Positions 1 through 9,047 are shown, counted from the first letter of the stretch. The stretch is 64,000 nt of DNA from Bacillus yapensis (GCF_005280205.1 NZ_SUND01000010.1:105138-169137), one strand, 5' to 3'. Made by a program: numbers and translations. The notes: generated by a model from the sequence alone, not told the origin.

Positions 1-336
1 TGAAGTTTTGAAACGCGTTTCTTTTGCTTCAAAATCAATATATTTTCCTTTATAGACGCCATTATAATCGGTGGTCGATGCTTGTTTAAAGTAAGCCTCC
101 TTAATAACAGCAGCGCTTCTTTTCGGATAATCAACGTTAACGATTTGGACAGGGGTCGGTTTTTTATGAATAACAGCAATCTCACTTTGTAAATAATATT
201 TGTTCGTTTCGTTTAAATCCTCTTCCAAAGTCATGCCCCGATTACTATAGGTGAAATCTTTTGCTTTTGTTTTCTTTGTTTTTTCTACTGTAGTAGCAGG
301 TTTGAATTTTTTTCCGTTTGGATAATGGAATTCCAA
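1..336 (-). CDS. recU: RecU Holliday junction resolvase (partial, C-terminus outside window)
   Basis: The minus strand reads from a TTG at 336 (AGGTG ribosome site seven bases upstream) with no stop to base 1, giving the first 112 residues of a protein usually about 200 aa. The segment [18 protein letters not shown] followed by a [12 protein letters not shown] stretch and [14 protein letters not shown] is the N-terminal half of RecU, including the [18 protein letters not shown] active-site region (Asp, and the Glu-x-Lys near the window edge). RecU cleaves four-way junctions during recombination and chromosome segregation with RuvAB. In B. subtilis recU lies beside ponA and yppC; here it is divergent from yppC. 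Truncation is only by the window edge. Confidence 0.95.
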   Translation of the reverse strand, partial: MEFHYPNGKKFKPATTVEKTKKTKAKDFTYSNRGMTLEEDLNETNKYYLQSEIAVIHKKPTPVQIVNVDYPKRSAAVIKEAYFKQASTTDYNGVYKGKYIDFEAKETRFKTS

Positions 337-479
337 GTGACAACACCTCAAAGACTTCTAATTGCTCATCTCGTTTACTGAACTTAGGGTGCACACAAGT
401 ATTGAGCCATCCTTATCATACCAAATGTCCATTATCTTTGGTTGAATAAAAAGCACTAATTAACGAACTCTATAGTAGA

Positions 480-1541
480 ATGCAAGTGAAGAGGGTGGTC
501 CTAATTTACGATCCAAATCTTTCTAAAACGCTAACAGCTTCCGAAAAAAAGATAGTACATGATATTGCCAAAGTTGTAAAGCGTAACAACATCGATAATA
601 TTTCTAGGACAGAAGCTTATCTCCGCTACTATAATGCTCATTCTAACATTAAGTGGTCTTTTCTTGCTCACATGGTTTCTCGAAATGCAGGTTGGAATAT
701 GGGCGACCTCCAAGGGAAGTGGTTTCCACTTATCTTGGATAAAAAGAAGCGAGCCATTTTATTTAGAACCTATGAAAGAGCAAATTGGCTCATTTTTCAC
801 GATGCATATCCTCAGCTCCTTCTCTACCATTATTCGACGAAAAATGGTGCTCCAATGTTTCATCTTCTTCCGTATTTCCATGTTTCGCAATTTATGGTAA
901 AAGAGTGGAATCGGTTTTGGGAAAAAGGGGATAGAGAAAGATTGTTAACAGCCCTCATCATAAATGAACAGAATTTGATTCAGAAGCCAGTCGTTGAACA
1001 GCCTCGCTATAAAAAGAATGTATTTCACACATTATTATTTGATTTTCAGGATTGGTTTCATTATAGCTGTGTATTATTACCAACAATGAACGGGCGATTA
1101 TATGGCTCAAGTGTGCATGGATTTCGCACTGTGGATCGAAGGATTGATTTAGGGAAAAAATTATCAGCTACTCTTTTTAATGAAAATTACTACCCATATT
1201 TTTACGAATTTGCTACGAATACAAGCCACTCAGGATCGAGATTTGATTATGAGCAATATGTACATCCAAAGCCCAAAAGAACAACCCCATATTTAAGAGT
1301 AACCTTTCCGATTATCGACCATCATATCCAAGAATATGAGGATTGGTCCGAGACAAATAGGATTAAACGAAAATGGTTTGCTCCCATAAAGAAACATTCG
1401 CATGCTACTGAATTATCAACATGGTACAAAAAGAAACAAACAAGGCTACATAGGGCTATTATTCTAAGGCATCATTTGAAATCAAAGTTTGAATCTTTGG
1501 GCTTCAATAAAAGAGAGAAGCGGAAATTCAAAAAGAACTAA
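480..1541 (+). CDS. yppC: YppC-like DUF2515 protein
   Basis: A 353-aa protein of the YppC/DUF2515 family, next to recU as in B. subtilis. Visible features are an N-terminal acidic/basic helix region, a SRTEAYLRYY segment, and LLFDFQDWFHYSCVLLP near residue 190, rich in aromatics. No signal peptide or clear transmembrane segment is seen. The biochemical role of the family is unknown. The start is uncertain: the ATG at 480 has no good ribosome site and a TATAGT that could be a -10 lies only four bases upstream. The C-terminus is unusually basic (many K/R/H). A terminator hairpin follows directly. Confidence 0.8.
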   Translation: MQVKRVVLIYDPNLSKTLTASEKKIVHDIAKVVKRNNIDNISRTEAYLRYYNAHSNIKWSFLAHMVSRNAGWNMGDLQGKWFPLILDKKKRAILFRTYERANWLIFHDAYPQLLLYHYSTKNGAPMFHLLPYFHVSQFMVKEWNRFWEKGDRERLLTALIINEQNLIQKPVVEQPRYKKNVFHTLLFDFQDWFHYSCVLLPTMNGRLYGSSVHGFRTVDRRIDLGKKLSATLFNENYYPYFYEFATNTSHSGSRFDYEQYVHPKPKRTTPYLRVTFPIIDHHIQEYEDWSETNRIKRKWFAPIKKHSHATELSTWYKKKQTRLHRAIILRHHLKSKFESLGFNKREKRKFKKN

Positions 1542-1544
1542 AAA

Positions 1545-1588
1545 AGAAGAGAGCACAGGAATATTCCAGATGCTCTCTTCTCCTTTTA
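1545..1588 (+). terminator. Rho-independent terminator after yppC
   Basis: An 11-bp perfect stem (AGAAGAGAGCA, 1545-1555, with 1571-1581) is followed by CCTTTT. It closes yppC and faces sspM, so it may serve both strands. Confidence 0.8.
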
Positions 1589-1595
1589 GAAACTC

Positions 1596-1703
1596 TTAAG
1601 TTGAAGGACGATCTGGCCCTTCTAGCTTTTTATCTCCATAACCAGCTTTTGTTTCCTCTAGTTTTTTTGGTTGGGCATTTTTTTGTTTATCTCTTTTTTT
1701 CAA
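1596..1703 (-). CDS. sspM: Small acid-soluble spore protein SspM
   Basis: A 35-aa minus-strand gene from a TTG at 1703 preceded by GGAGGTGTTGATC. The product is Lys-rich and ends in DKKLEGPDRPST, matching the C-terminus of B. subtilis SspM (34 aa, ending in KKLGGPNRPST). SspM is a minor small acid-soluble protein made in the forespore; its individual role is unknown. The same position near yppC/yppD is used in B. subtilis. A sigma-G-like promoter lies immediately upstream. Confidence 0.85.
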   Translation of the reverse strand: MKKRDKQKNAQPKKLEETKAGYGDKKLEGPDRPST

Positions 1704-1721
1704 GATCAACACCTCCGATCA

Positions 1722-1750
1722 TAGTTTGTTCAAAAGAGAGGTTTTCATTC
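1722..1750 (-). promoter_or_regulatory. Sigma-G-like promoter of sspM
   Basis: On the minus strand, GAATG (1750-1746) is separated by 17 bp from CAAACTA (1728-1722), close to the forespore consensus GNATR-N17/18-CATNNTA. It would place the transcript start about 12 bases before the sspM start codon. This fits forespore expression of sspM. Confidence 0.5.
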
Positions 1751-1914
1751 GTGTCGAAATATCTCTAAAGCAATAAAAAATACTACTTTCTTTGCCGAAT
1801 AACAGCTAGTTTTGTCAACTGTGAAGGATGTCTTGTACAAAGAGAGAATATAGTGCATATACTGAGAATTGTTAAATATATAGGTTCGTCCATATAGGAT
1901 AGGAGGGATTAATG

Positions 1915-2181
1915 ATGGAGGAAAAGAATCACGTCCAAAAGGAAGAGCTACTTGAAAAATTATCAGAGATTTATGATCAGCTTGAGGAATTGGAAAAAGC
2001 ACTAGATAACAATTTAACGGAGCATCGAAATAAATTAATGACCGATCAATTTGCGAAACTGGATCGTCTAGATGGTCGGATATCCAAACTTGAACGAATT
2101 TATCAAAACATTACGTTTGATAAGAAAAGAGTTGGGAATCTCCATCAAAATACAAGCATGAAGCTTGAACTTGGCTTCTAA
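1915..2181 (+). CDS. YppD-position small coiled-coil protein
   Basis: An 88-aa (or 89-aa from the ATG at 1912) highly charged protein with a strong ribosome site, AGGAGGG. The first 50 residues form heptad-like Leu/Ile spacing (EELLEKLSEIYDQLEELEKAL), so a coiled coil is likely. It occupies the position of yppD in B. subtilis between the yppC/sspM region and yppE. I do not recognise the family firmly. The ATG at 1915 has the better spacing from the ribosome site. Confidence 0.65.
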   Translation: MEEKNHVQKEELLEKLSEIYDQLEELEKALDNNLTEHRNKLMTDQFAKLDRLDGRISKLERIYQNITFDKKRVGNLHQNTSMKLELGF

Positions 2182-2287
2182 ACAAAATACAATGAATCTT
2201 AGAGTAGCCGTTTATGAGCTACTTTATTTTTTTATCATGCTTTTTTCTAAAAACTTCTTAATGAGAAAAGCGATCGGAGGATCCCCT

Positions 2288-2653
2288 GTGGAACAAAATG
2301 TGACCTTACTTACATTAACAAAAAAATTATTGGATTATATGGAGTTCATTTCCAACAAATATGATGAAGTTAAAATTAGTGGAGTGAGAGGAGACTTTTT
2401 TACAGAAGTAAAGCCTTTTGCTGATGAAGTGAAAGAGATCAATGACAAGTGGTCTGAGCTTGCGTCATCTTGGATTGCATCAAATCGTCCGAAGAATTTA
2501 CACGTAAAACAGATTGAATCTTCTACAGAACAAATTGAGATGTTGTCTGTTCAAGCGTTTTATCCAGAAACGAGCAAAACAAGATTCATCAATTATGTTC
2601 AATCCGTTCGTTTCATTTTGACAACACTTATTGTGCAACTTGAGAAACAGTAA
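2288..2653 (+). CDS. yppE: YppE-like DUF1798 protein
   Basis: A 121-aa protein read from GTG 2288, preceded by GGAGGA (2277-2282). The open frame extends further upstream to 2165, but this start gives the family length (YppE about 123 aa) and the only good ribosome site. DFFTEVKPFADEVKEINDKW, then NRPKNLHVKQIES, then a C-terminal helix match YppE, a four-helix-bundle protein of unknown function. A terminator follows. Confidence 0.85.
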   Translation: MEQNVTLLTLTKKLLDYMEFISNKYDEVKISGVRGDFFTEVKPFADEVKEINDKWSELASSWIASNRPKNLHVKQIESSTEQIEMLSVQAFYPETSKTRFINYVQSVRFILTTLIVQLEKQ

Positions 2654-2671
2654 AATTTTCGATAATGAAAA

Positions 2672-2710
2672 AACAGAACTCCTTTGTAGGAGCTCTGTTG
2701 AGAAAGGTTT
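2672..2710. terminator. Bidirectional terminator between yppE and yppF
   Basis: Arms 2672-2683 and 2688-2699 pair over about 11 of 12 positions (one mismatch). A T-rich tract on the plus side and an A-rich one on the other allow termination of both convergent genes. Confidence 0.7.
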
Positions 2711-2714
2711 TTTC

Positions 2715-2915
2715 TTAATGGGAATGTTTTTCTAGCTCATCAGCGGGCAAGTGTGCGCCTTGAGATTCAAGCTCACGAACTAGTTTTTTGTATTCGCCCG
2801 AAGTGATTTCGTTCGAGATATACACTTTTTTCGCAAAGTCTAATAGCTCATTAACATCTTCTGTTTGATACTGCTTACGGATTGAAAACTTTTCTTTTAG
2901 CTCGTGAACATACAT
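2715..2915 (-). CDS. yppF: YppF-like small protein
   Basis: A 66-aa protein from the ATG at 2915, preceded by GGGGAGGAAATTCTT; the frame is open to 2972 but the upstream part lacks a ribosome site and exceeds family length (YppF 62 aa). The core QYQTEDVNELLDFAKKVYISNEI followed by YKKLVRELESQGA is the YppF family pattern. It is probably an all-helical cytosolic protein. Function is unknown; synteny with yppE and yppG supports the assignment. Confidence 0.8.
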   Translation of the reverse strand: MYVHELKEKFSIRKQYQTEDVNELLDFAKKVYISNEITSGEYKKLVRELESQGAHLPADELEKHSH

Positions 2916-3117
2916 AAGAATTTCCTCCCCTAATTTGATCAAACTTTTTTTGGGATGCATGACTGAAATCATCCGCGCTATCTTATGTAAAATCTTAACA
3001 TAGAACTATTTCGTTTATTAATTTTCATAAAATTGAAACTTCCGACACTCTTTTACACAATTAGACATGCTCTCATATTGAGCTTAAAGGGCATTTTTTT
3101 TCAAAGGTTTATATTCA

Positions 3118-3144
3118 CACCCTAGGCGAATGATTCATAAATTA
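3118..3144 (+). promoter_or_regulatory. Sigma-K-like promoter of yppG
   Basis: AC (3118-3119), exactly 16 bp, then CATAAATTA (3136-3144) fully match the mother-cell sigma-K pattern AC-N16-CATANNNTA. Transcription would begin near 3150, about 40 bases before the yppG start. Confidence 0.6.
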
Positions 3145-3190
3145 TGGAGAGAGACCCAAGTGTTCATTCGTAAAAGGAGGGGATGTAGGC

Positions 3191-3709
3191 TTGTTTGGAC
3201 GAAAAAATAAAAACTATCAGCATTATTCACACCCACCCCTTTATTCGTATTATCCATATCAAAAGCATCAAATAGGAGGCAACCCGCCAACTAGAACTCA
3301 GCCCTATTACCATCCTTACTATCCTCAAACGTCACCGATGTACCAAGGAAGCCCAATGCCTTACGGACATCAACAATCGATGATGGGGGATGGAGGGAAC
3401 TACAGCTATAATCAAACGTATCCGATCGAAGCAATTCTGCAAAATCCTCTTCAACCTAAGAAGACTCAAGGAATGGGAGGGCAAGGAAATCCATATATGA
3501 AAAATAACTATCCGTATATGCACCCTTATCCAAAGCCAGGTTATGGAAACCGCCCACCTACAGGAATGAATTCGATTTTGAATTCCTTTAAGGCTCAGGA
3601 TGGCACATTCGATTTTAATAAAATGATCGATACTGCGGGTACTATGATGAATGCGTTTAGTCAGGTTTCGGGATTAGTGAAGGGGATAGGCGGAATTTTC
3701 AAAGTGTAA
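3191..3709 (+). CDS. yppG: YppG-like protein (Tyr/Pro-rich, probable spore-layer protein)
   Basis: A 172-aa protein from TTG 3191 with AAGGAGGGG at 3174-3182. The N-terminal 115 residues are low-complexity, rich in Tyr, Pro, His, Gln and Gly, as in spore coat proteins. The C-terminal 45 residues (LNSFKAQDGTFDFNKMIDTAG..., then GLVKGIGGIF) are the conserved YppG domain. It is longer than B. subtilis YppG because of the N-terminal region. The perfect sigma-K-like promoter and composition suggest late mother-cell expression; this is inference. Confidence 0.8.
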   Translation: MFGRKNKNYQHYSHPPLYSYYPYQKHQIGGNPPTRTQPYYHPYYPQTSPMYQGSPMPYGHQQSMMGDGGNYSYNQTYPIEAILQNPLQPKKTQGMGGQGNPYMKNNYPYMHPYPKPGYGNRPPTGMNSILNSFKAQDGTFDFNKMIDTAGTMMNAFSQVSGLVKGIGGIFKV

Positions 3710-3712
3710 TCA

Positions 3713-3741
3713 AAAACGACCACGCGGGTGGTCGTTTTCCT
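3713..3741. terminator. Terminator between yppG and hsp20
   Basis: A perfect 11-bp stem, AAAACGACCAC / GTGGTCGTTTT (3713-3723 with 3728-3738), has a four-base loop. Runs of A and T on either side allow bidirectional use by these convergent genes. Confidence 0.85.
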
Positions 3742-4202
3742 TATTCCTCGATTAAAATTTTCTTTCCCATTGGTTTCGAAACACGGATTTTAAGTAAGCC
3801 ATTCTGATAAGAGGCTTTTACCTTCCGTTCGTCAATTTGATGTCCTAAATAGATATTTCTGCTTAATTGCTGCATCGATTGACTTTTTTTATAAACCTTA
3901 TCTACGTCGTTCTCTTCTTCGATGATTTCCAAATGCTTGACCGTAATTTTAATCGAACGATCAAGTACATCGATATGGATCTGTTCTTTCTTCACACCAG
4001 GAAGTTCAGCTGTGATGATGTGTTCTTTATCAAACTCTTGAACCTGGACTGAAAAAGTAGAAAAGGGCATTTGAAAGAATTCATCCATGCTTTGCAAGAA
4101 ACCTTTGACTGGCGGTTTGTGAAAAAAACCATTCATAAGACCTCTAAAATCATTAAAAGGTTCATCATGCTTTCTTGGGTCTCTTGGAAGATTTGAAGAC
4201 AT
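3741..4202 (-). CDS. Hsp20/alpha-crystallin family protein
   Basis: A 153-aa small heat-shock protein from the ATG at 4202 (AAGGGGTGATTCGC upstream). The alpha-crystallin domain covers about residues 50-150: VQEFDKEHIITAELPGVKKEQI, then a C-terminal strand QNGLLKIRVSK with the conserved A-x-x-x-N-G-L-L motif. The short N-terminal arm resembles spore-associated Hsp20 proteins of Bacillus (CotM/CotP type) as much as general chaperones. Its role here is not decided by the sequence. Confidence 0.85.
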   Translation of the reverse strand: MSSNLPRDPRKHDEPFNDFRGLMNGFFHKPPVKGFLQSMDEFFQMPFSTFSVQVQEFDKEHIITAELPGVKKEQIHIDVLDRSIKITVKHLEIIEEENDVDKVYKKSQSMQQLSRNIYLGHQIDERKVKASYQNGLLKIRVSKPMGKKILIEE

Positions 4203-4302
4203 GCGAATCACCCCTTTATAAAAATTCATCAATACAGTCTATTCAGCTATTGTCTTGCTGTTAAAAACTTTTGACCAATACTTTTTAAAGCTATATAAAA
4301 AA

Positions 4303-4331
4303 ACAAGCTGAACCATCAAGGCTCGGCTTGT
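4303..4331 (-). terminator. Terminator of the Crp/Fnr regulator gene
   Basis: The arms 4303-4314 and 4320-4331 pair almost perfectly. The minus strand continues into a T run, so it terminates the gene ending at 4336. Confidence 0.75.
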
Positions 4332-4335
4332 CATT

Positions 4336-5028
4336 CTAAATTAATTCATCTAATAGCTCACTCGGATCAAAGAGCATGCTCCCTTTAGAATCCACTTTGA
4401 TCTTTCCATCTTTTTTCAGCTTCGTTAACGTTCTGCTTACGGTTTCGCGGGTCGTACCGATCATATTGGCCAAATCCTTATTTGTGAACTCCCCTTTAAG
4501 CTTAACCGTTTCGTCCTCTAATTCCTGTCCATGTGTTTTCCCTAATCGAACTAAGAGTTTAATAATTTGTTCATACGTATTGTTTAAGATTTGTGATTCT
4601 AGTCGTTCCTGAAGGTCTACGATTTTTTCGCCTAGAACTTTAAAAACTTTAATGCTAAGCTCTGGGTTTTCAATCAATACATGTTCAAACTTGGAAATAG
4701 GGACGACGACTAAGGTCGAATCCTCGATAATTTCTGCGAAAGCAGGATAGCCACCTTTTCTGAAAAAACCGACATGGGGGAACATTTCACCCTTTTTCAA
4801 AAAGTTAACAATCTGTTCCTTTCCAGAAATATCGCTCTTGTAGATTTTGATTTTTCCATTATATATAAAATAGACATTTGCTAATGGTTCATCCTGCATG
4901 AACACATGATTGCCTTTTTTGTACTCACGCGAAATCGAAATATTGACGATCTCTGTTAATTCTTTATCTGTTAAGTCGCGGAAGAGGGTAAACTTTGCGA
5001 GTACATCCTTTATTTCCGAGTGTTTCAT
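4336..5028 (-). CDS. Crp/Fnr-family transcription regulator
   Basis: A 230-aa protein with an N-terminal cyclic-nucleotide-binding fold (about residues 10-125, including EYKKGNHVFMQDEPLANVYF and KGEMFPHVG) and a C-terminal winged HTH (TNKDLANMIGTTRETVSRTL, about 178-197). The recognition helix carries the R-E-T-V-S-R signature that reads TGTGA half-sites in Crp/Fnr proteins. There are no cysteines, so it cannot hold an Fnr-type 4Fe-4S cluster; the signal it senses is unknown. Four GTGA-N6-TCAC boxes lie 12-17 kb downstream in the DUF2249/ba3 oxidase block, its likely regulon. It is monocistronic. Confidence 0.9.
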   Translation of the reverse strand: MKHSEIKDVLAKFTLFRDLTDKELTEIVNISISREYKKGNHVFMQDEPLANVYFIYNGKIKIYKSDISGKEQIVNFLKKGEMFPHVGFFRKGGYPAFAEIIEDSTLVVVPISKFEHVLIENPELSIKVFKVLGEKIVDLQERLESQILNNTYEQIIKLLVRLGKTHGQELEDETVKLKGEFTNKDLANMIGTTRETVSRTLTKLKKDGKIKVDSKGSMLFDPSELLDELI

Positions 5029-5245
5029 ACGCCACCTCTTTAATCTTGGTTTCTAGCTTAATTGTATCAAATAGAGCGCATTCATACTATTTGAAACGTG
5101 GATTGTCATAGAAGCTTCATAATTATGTTGTAAATGTGAAAAAACTTCAGAAAATAATTTCCAATAAAAAATTGTCTAAAATTCTTTTTCTGCGAACGTT
5201 TATTCGATATTATAGAGTTAATACGAGTCTACCCGAGGTGAAACC

Positions 5246-7510
5246 ATGAAGGTTCGAAAAAGCCTACAGGAATTTTTAAAAGAATTAAAGCTAGAAAATA
5301 AATTTAATGAAAATATTGTTCATTGGCATACGATTGAGGAGAAGGAAGCAAAAACAGTGGAGCTTCCGTTACAAATAAATGAAAATTTAAGGCTGGCACT
5401 ACAAAAGCGTGGGGTTAACGAACTGTATACGCATCAAAGATCGGCATTCGAAGCCGTACAGGAGAAAAAGAATATTGTTGCGGTTACTCCGACAGCATCT
5501 GGGAAAACCATGTGCTATAATCTGCCGGTTCTACAGGCAATTACAGAGGATGCTCAAACGAGGGCTCTTTACATTTTTCCAACAAAAGCTCTTGCACAGG
5601 ATCAAAAAAGTGAAATTAATGAGCTTATTCAAGAAGCAGATTTAATGATTAATAGCTATACATATGATGGAGATACACAGGCCTCGATTCGCGAAAAGGT
5701 TCGGAAGGCTGGTCATATTGTCATAACGAATCCTGACATGCTGCATTCAGCGATTCTTCCTCATCATACAAAATGGGTATCATTATTTGAAAATCTGAAA
5801 TATGTCGTGATCGACGAGCTTCATATTTATCGAGGCGTATTTGGAAGTCATGTCGCCAATGTCATTCGCAGATTACAACGAATCTGTCGTTTTTATGGAA
5901 GTGACCCGATTTTTATCTGTACGTCTGCGACCATTGCGAATCCCTTAGAGCTTGCAGAAAATTTAACGGGTACAAAAATGGAGCTCATTGATAATAATGG
6001 AGCACCGAGTGGAAGAAAGCATTTTCTTTTCTATAACCCACCGATCGTCAATAAACCATTAAATATTCGTAGAAGTGCAACGCTTGAGGTGCGAAAACTA
6101 GCTGGTGAATTGCTGAAGAATCGAATTCAGACGATCGTGTTTGCTAGAAGTCGTGTCCGTGTGGAAATTCTCTTAACCTATCTACAAGAGTTAGTGAAAA
6201 ATCAGCTTGGTCCAAAGGCGATCAGAGGGTATCGGGGCGGATATTTACCGACAGAAAGAAGAGCGATTGAAAAAGGGCTTCGAAATGGGGATATATATGG
6301 GGTTGTTAGTACGAATGCTTTAGAATTAGGCGTCGATATTGGACAGCTCCAAGTCTGCATTATGACTGGTTATCCTGGCTCAATTGCAAGCTCTTGGCAA
6401 CAGGCGGGACGAGCTGGAAGAAGACATAGTGAAGCACTTGTGATCATGGTCGCAAGTTCAAGTCCTCTTGACCAATATATTATTGAACATCCGGATTATT
6501 TTTTCACGAGAAGTCCTGAAACTGCCAGAATCAATCCGGATAACTTGATTATCTTAATCGATCATATCAAGTGTGCGGCATATGAGCTTCCGTTTAAAAA
6601 AGGAGAGCAATTCGGCGCCTTTGAAACAGAGGAAGTGTTAGAGTATTTGGTGGAGGAAAGAGTCCTTTATCAAAATGGCGACAAATGGTATTGGATGAAT
6701 GATTCATTCCCAGCTCATAACATTAGTCTTCGCTCTGCATCGCAAGAGAATATTGTTATCATTGATCAATCAAATGTAGCGAACGTGAAGGTGATTGGTG
6801 AAATGGACCGCTTTTCTGCGATGACTCTTTTGCATGAAGAAGCTATTTATCTACATCAGGGCACCCAATTTCAGGTTGAAAAACTAGATTGGGAGGAAAA
6901 GAAGGCGTTTGTTCGAGAAGTAGATGTCGACTACTTTACGGACGCCAATCTTGCCGTAGAATTAAAAGTACTAGAAATAGATAAAAAACGTAGTATCGAC
7001 CATATGGAAGTTGGCTATGGAGATGTAAGTATATTAGCAAAAGCTACGCTCTTCAAAAAGATCAAATTTGATACACATGAGAATATCGGTTCAGGTCCTA
7101 TTAGTCTCCCAGAAGAAGAACTTCATACGAGTTCTGCGTGGATTTCAGTACAAGGAGATTTGACTGAACTGACAGAGGCACGAATGGAACAAGGTTTAAT
7201 CGGTGCAGCTCACGCATTACGTTTTATTGCACCAATTTTTGTGATGAGTGATCCACAGGATATCCATGTGGTACCTCAGGTAAAGGCAGTTCACAATGAA
7301 AAGCCTACGATCTTTTTCTATGATCGTTACCCAGGTGGAATTGGTCTGAGTGAGAAGATTTATGATGGGATGGAAACTGTCATCAAGGAAGCACGAGCGA
7401 TGATTCAACGTTGTCAATGCGAGAGTGGCTGTCCTTCATGTACTGGTACGGATACAACAAGTGAATTCGCGAAACAAGATGCCTTAAAAATATTGAATAA
7501 ATTTCTGTAG
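5246..7510 (+). CDS. mrfA: MrfA (YprA) DNA repair helicase
   Basis: A 754-aa superfamily 2 helicase. Visible are the Q-motif region, Walker A PTASGKTM (about 82-89), DELH (about 190), SAT (CTSATIAN), and motif VI QQAGRAGRR. The C-terminal half is the DUF1998/MZB region ending in a four-cysteine zinc site, CQCESGCPSC (about 723-732). In B. subtilis MrfA and MrfB form an excision pathway for mitomycin C adducts that does not need UvrABC. mrfB follows after 19 bp, with its own ribosome site, as expected for an operon. Length matches B. subtilis (749 aa). Confidence 0.93.
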   Translation: MKVRKSLQEFLKELKLENKFNENIVHWHTIEEKEAKTVELPLQINENLRLALQKRGVNELYTHQRSAFEAVQEKKNIVAVTPTASGKTMCYNLPVLQAITEDAQTRALYIFPTKALAQDQKSEINELIQEADLMINSYTYDGDTQASIREKVRKAGHIVITNPDMLHSAILPHHTKWVSLFENLKYVVIDELHIYRGVFGSHVANVIRRLQRICRFYGSDPIFICTSATIANPLELAENLTGTKMELIDNNGAPSGRKHFLFYNPPIVNKPLNIRRSATLEVRKLAGELLKNRIQTIVFARSRVRVEILLTYLQELVKNQLGPKAIRGYRGGYLPTERRAIEKGLRNGDIYGVVSTNALELGVDIGQLQVCIMTGYPGSIASSWQQAGRAGRRHSEALVIMVASSSPLDQYIIEHPDYFFTRSPETARINPDNLIILIDHIKCAAYELPFKKGEQFGAFETEEVLEYLVEERVLYQNGDKWYWMNDSFPAHNISLRSASQENIVIIDQSNVANVKVIGEMDRFSAMTLLHEEAIYLHQGTQFQVEKLDWEEKKAFVREVDVDYFTDANLAVELKVLEIDKKRSIDHMEVGYGDVSILAKATLFKKIKFDTHENIGSGPISLPEEELHTSSAWISVQGDLTELTEARMEQGLIGAAHALRFIAPIFVMSDPQDIHVVPQVKAVHNEKPTIFFYDRYPGGIGLSEKIYDGMETVIKEARAMIQRCQCESGCPSCTGTDTTSEFAKQDALKILNKFL

Positions 7511-7529
7511 TATTTAGGAAGTGAAGTAA

Positions 7530-8780
7530 ATGTCCTTTCGGAAAAAATTGAATCGCTTGAAGCCTCATTTATCCGCTGAACAAGAAGTAAAGGTAGAAGA
7601 TACAAAGAATCTTAACGAGATACCATTCCTAGAACAGTGGGAAGCAGAAGGAGTAAGCCCATATTATTACGATAACCATTATTGTTTTGTGAGGGAAAAA
7701 GTATTTCCTATAGACCAGCAGTATGGGAATTATACGTTTTCGCAGTTTCTTCACGCAGTTCAGGCTTGGAATAACAGTAGCTTTCAACATCCGTTATCAT
7801 CAAATGGATTTGAGGCAGGGCAATTATTTTTCTTCGATACAGAAACAACCGGCTTAGGCGGAGGAGTTGGAAACACGATTTTCCTACTTGGGTATGCATC
7901 ATTTCAAGAAGACAAAGTGGTTTTAAGACAACATTTTCTGCCTAATCCGAGTGGAGAAGTTCCACTCTATCAAAGCTTTTTGGAAAATATCGACTACACG
8001 ACACTTGTGACCTACAACGGCAAAGCCTTTGACTGGCCACAGGTGAAGACAAGACACACCTTAATTCGAGAGCATGTACCGAAATTGCCTTCTTTTGGTC
8101 ATTTTGATTTGTTTCATGGAGCAAGGCGCTTATGGAAACATAAATTAGAACGACTTAAGCTATCGATTGTGGAAAAAGAAGTTTTAGGGGTCGAGCGAGT
8201 TGAGGATGTCCCAGGCTTTTTAGCACCGATGATCTATTTTGATTTTGTGGAAAGCGGAAAACCGGATGGGATGCTCGGAATCTTAAAGCATAATGAAATG
8301 GATATATTGTCTTTGATTACGTTATATACACATTTAACTTTCCAACTGTTAAATATTGATGCGAAAAGAACGATTACCGAAAGCTATGAGGTAGGGCGCT
8401 GGTATGCGGCACTTGGAGATACTCGTGCGGCTACAGAGACGCTAACTCTAGCAGCCATTGGGGATGAAAAGGATTCCGTGAAGGCTAAGCTTGCGCTCTC
8501 CTATGAACGAAAAAAGCAAAAGGAATGGGAAAAAGCGATCCTTCTCTGGAAAGAATTAGCTGAAGTTAGCAACAAGAATATCGCCATTGAATCCTGTGTC
8601 GAACTGGCTAAATATTATGAACATCGAGAGAAAAATATCGAGGACGCAATGGCCTATTGCAAGAAGGCGATGTCGATCTTACAAGAGAAAATGAAAATTT
8701 GGAGAACCGAGAAACAACCACAGTTGGAGGAGCTTGAAAAAAGGCTGGAACGCTTAAAAAGAAAATTAAATAAATCATGA
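7530..8780 (+). CDS. mrfB: MrfB (YprB) 3'-5' exonuclease
   Basis: A 416-aa protein, the nuclease partner of MrfA. An RNase H-like exonuclease domain (about 95-275) begins with FFDTETTGLGGG (metal-binding D-x-E), has TYNGKAFDWPQVKTR in the middle, and HNEMDILSLITL with the final acidic residues. The C-terminal 130 residues are helical repeats resembling TPRs (AKLALSYERKKQKEWEKAI) that end in a basic coiled coil. In B. subtilis the pair removes mitomycin C-damaged DNA. The start ATG at 7530 follows GGAAGTGAAG. Confidence 0.93.
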   Translation: MSFRKKLNRLKPHLSAEQEVKVEDTKNLNEIPFLEQWEAEGVSPYYYDNHYCFVREKVFPIDQQYGNYTFSQFLHAVQAWNNSSFQHPLSSNGFEAGQLFFFDTETTGLGGGVGNTIFLLGYASFQEDKVVLRQHFLPNPSGEVPLYQSFLENIDYTTLVTYNGKAFDWPQVKTRHTLIREHVPKLPSFGHFDLFHGARRLWKHKLERLKLSIVEKEVLGVERVEDVPGFLAPMIYFDFVESGKPDGMLGILKHNEMDILSLITLYTHLTFQLLNIDAKRTITESYEVGRWYAALGDTRAATETLTLAAIGDEKDSVKAKLALSYERKKQKEWEKAILLWKELAEVSNKNIAIESCVELAKYYEHREKNIEDAMAYCKKAMSILQEKMKIWRTEKQPQLEELEKRLERLKRKLNKS

Positions 8781-8862
8781 AAAAACCACTAATTTCCTAG
8801 TTGTCTATTCGTATGAACACAGGTAAAATATTGATTTGTATGGAATTATAATGAAGGAGCGC

Positions 8863-8967
8863 GTGGTTTCATTGCAAAAGGCAATTTTATTTTTATTTTT
8901 TCTTGTCATTTGTTTAACTGCTATTGTTTTTATGAACTTAAAAACGAATCTTTATTCTTTTTTATAA
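8863..8967 (+). CDS. Small single-span membrane peptide
   Basis: A 34-aa frame (GTG 8863; ATG 8851 and TTG 8872 are in frame) after AAGGAG at 8854-8859. It encodes a short polar lead followed by about 18 hydrophobic residues (AILFLFFLVICLTAIVFM) and a KTN tail. That is one transmembrane helix. It sits between mrfB and the CotD-like gene. I do not recognise it; whether it is translated is uncertain, and none of the three starts has ideal spacing. Confidence 0.4.
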   Translation: MVSLQKAILFLFFLVICLTAIVFMNLKTNLYSFL

Positions 8968-9019
8968 GGACTTTTCGTCTAGTAAGTTCTTTCGCTTAAA
9001 AATAGGTATTTTGATTAGT

Positions 9020-9047
9020 ACAAGATCTAATCCTTTATCATAGGCTG
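9020..9047 (+). promoter_or_regulatory. Possible sigma-K promoter of the CotD-like gene
   Basis: AC (9020-9021), 17 bp, CATAGGCTG (9039-9047): eight of nine -10 positions match CATANNNTA. Spacing is one base longer than at the other sigma-K candidates in this window. Confidence 0.4.

Noticed and set aside
1745..2002. Minus-strand 85-aa frame
   Set aside because: It crosses the sspM promoter and yppD start and has no ribosome site or recognisable sequence.
4203..4260. Sigma-K promoter for the Hsp20 gene
   Set aside because: No CATANNNTA at proper position on the minus strand; only weak A/T-rich matches.
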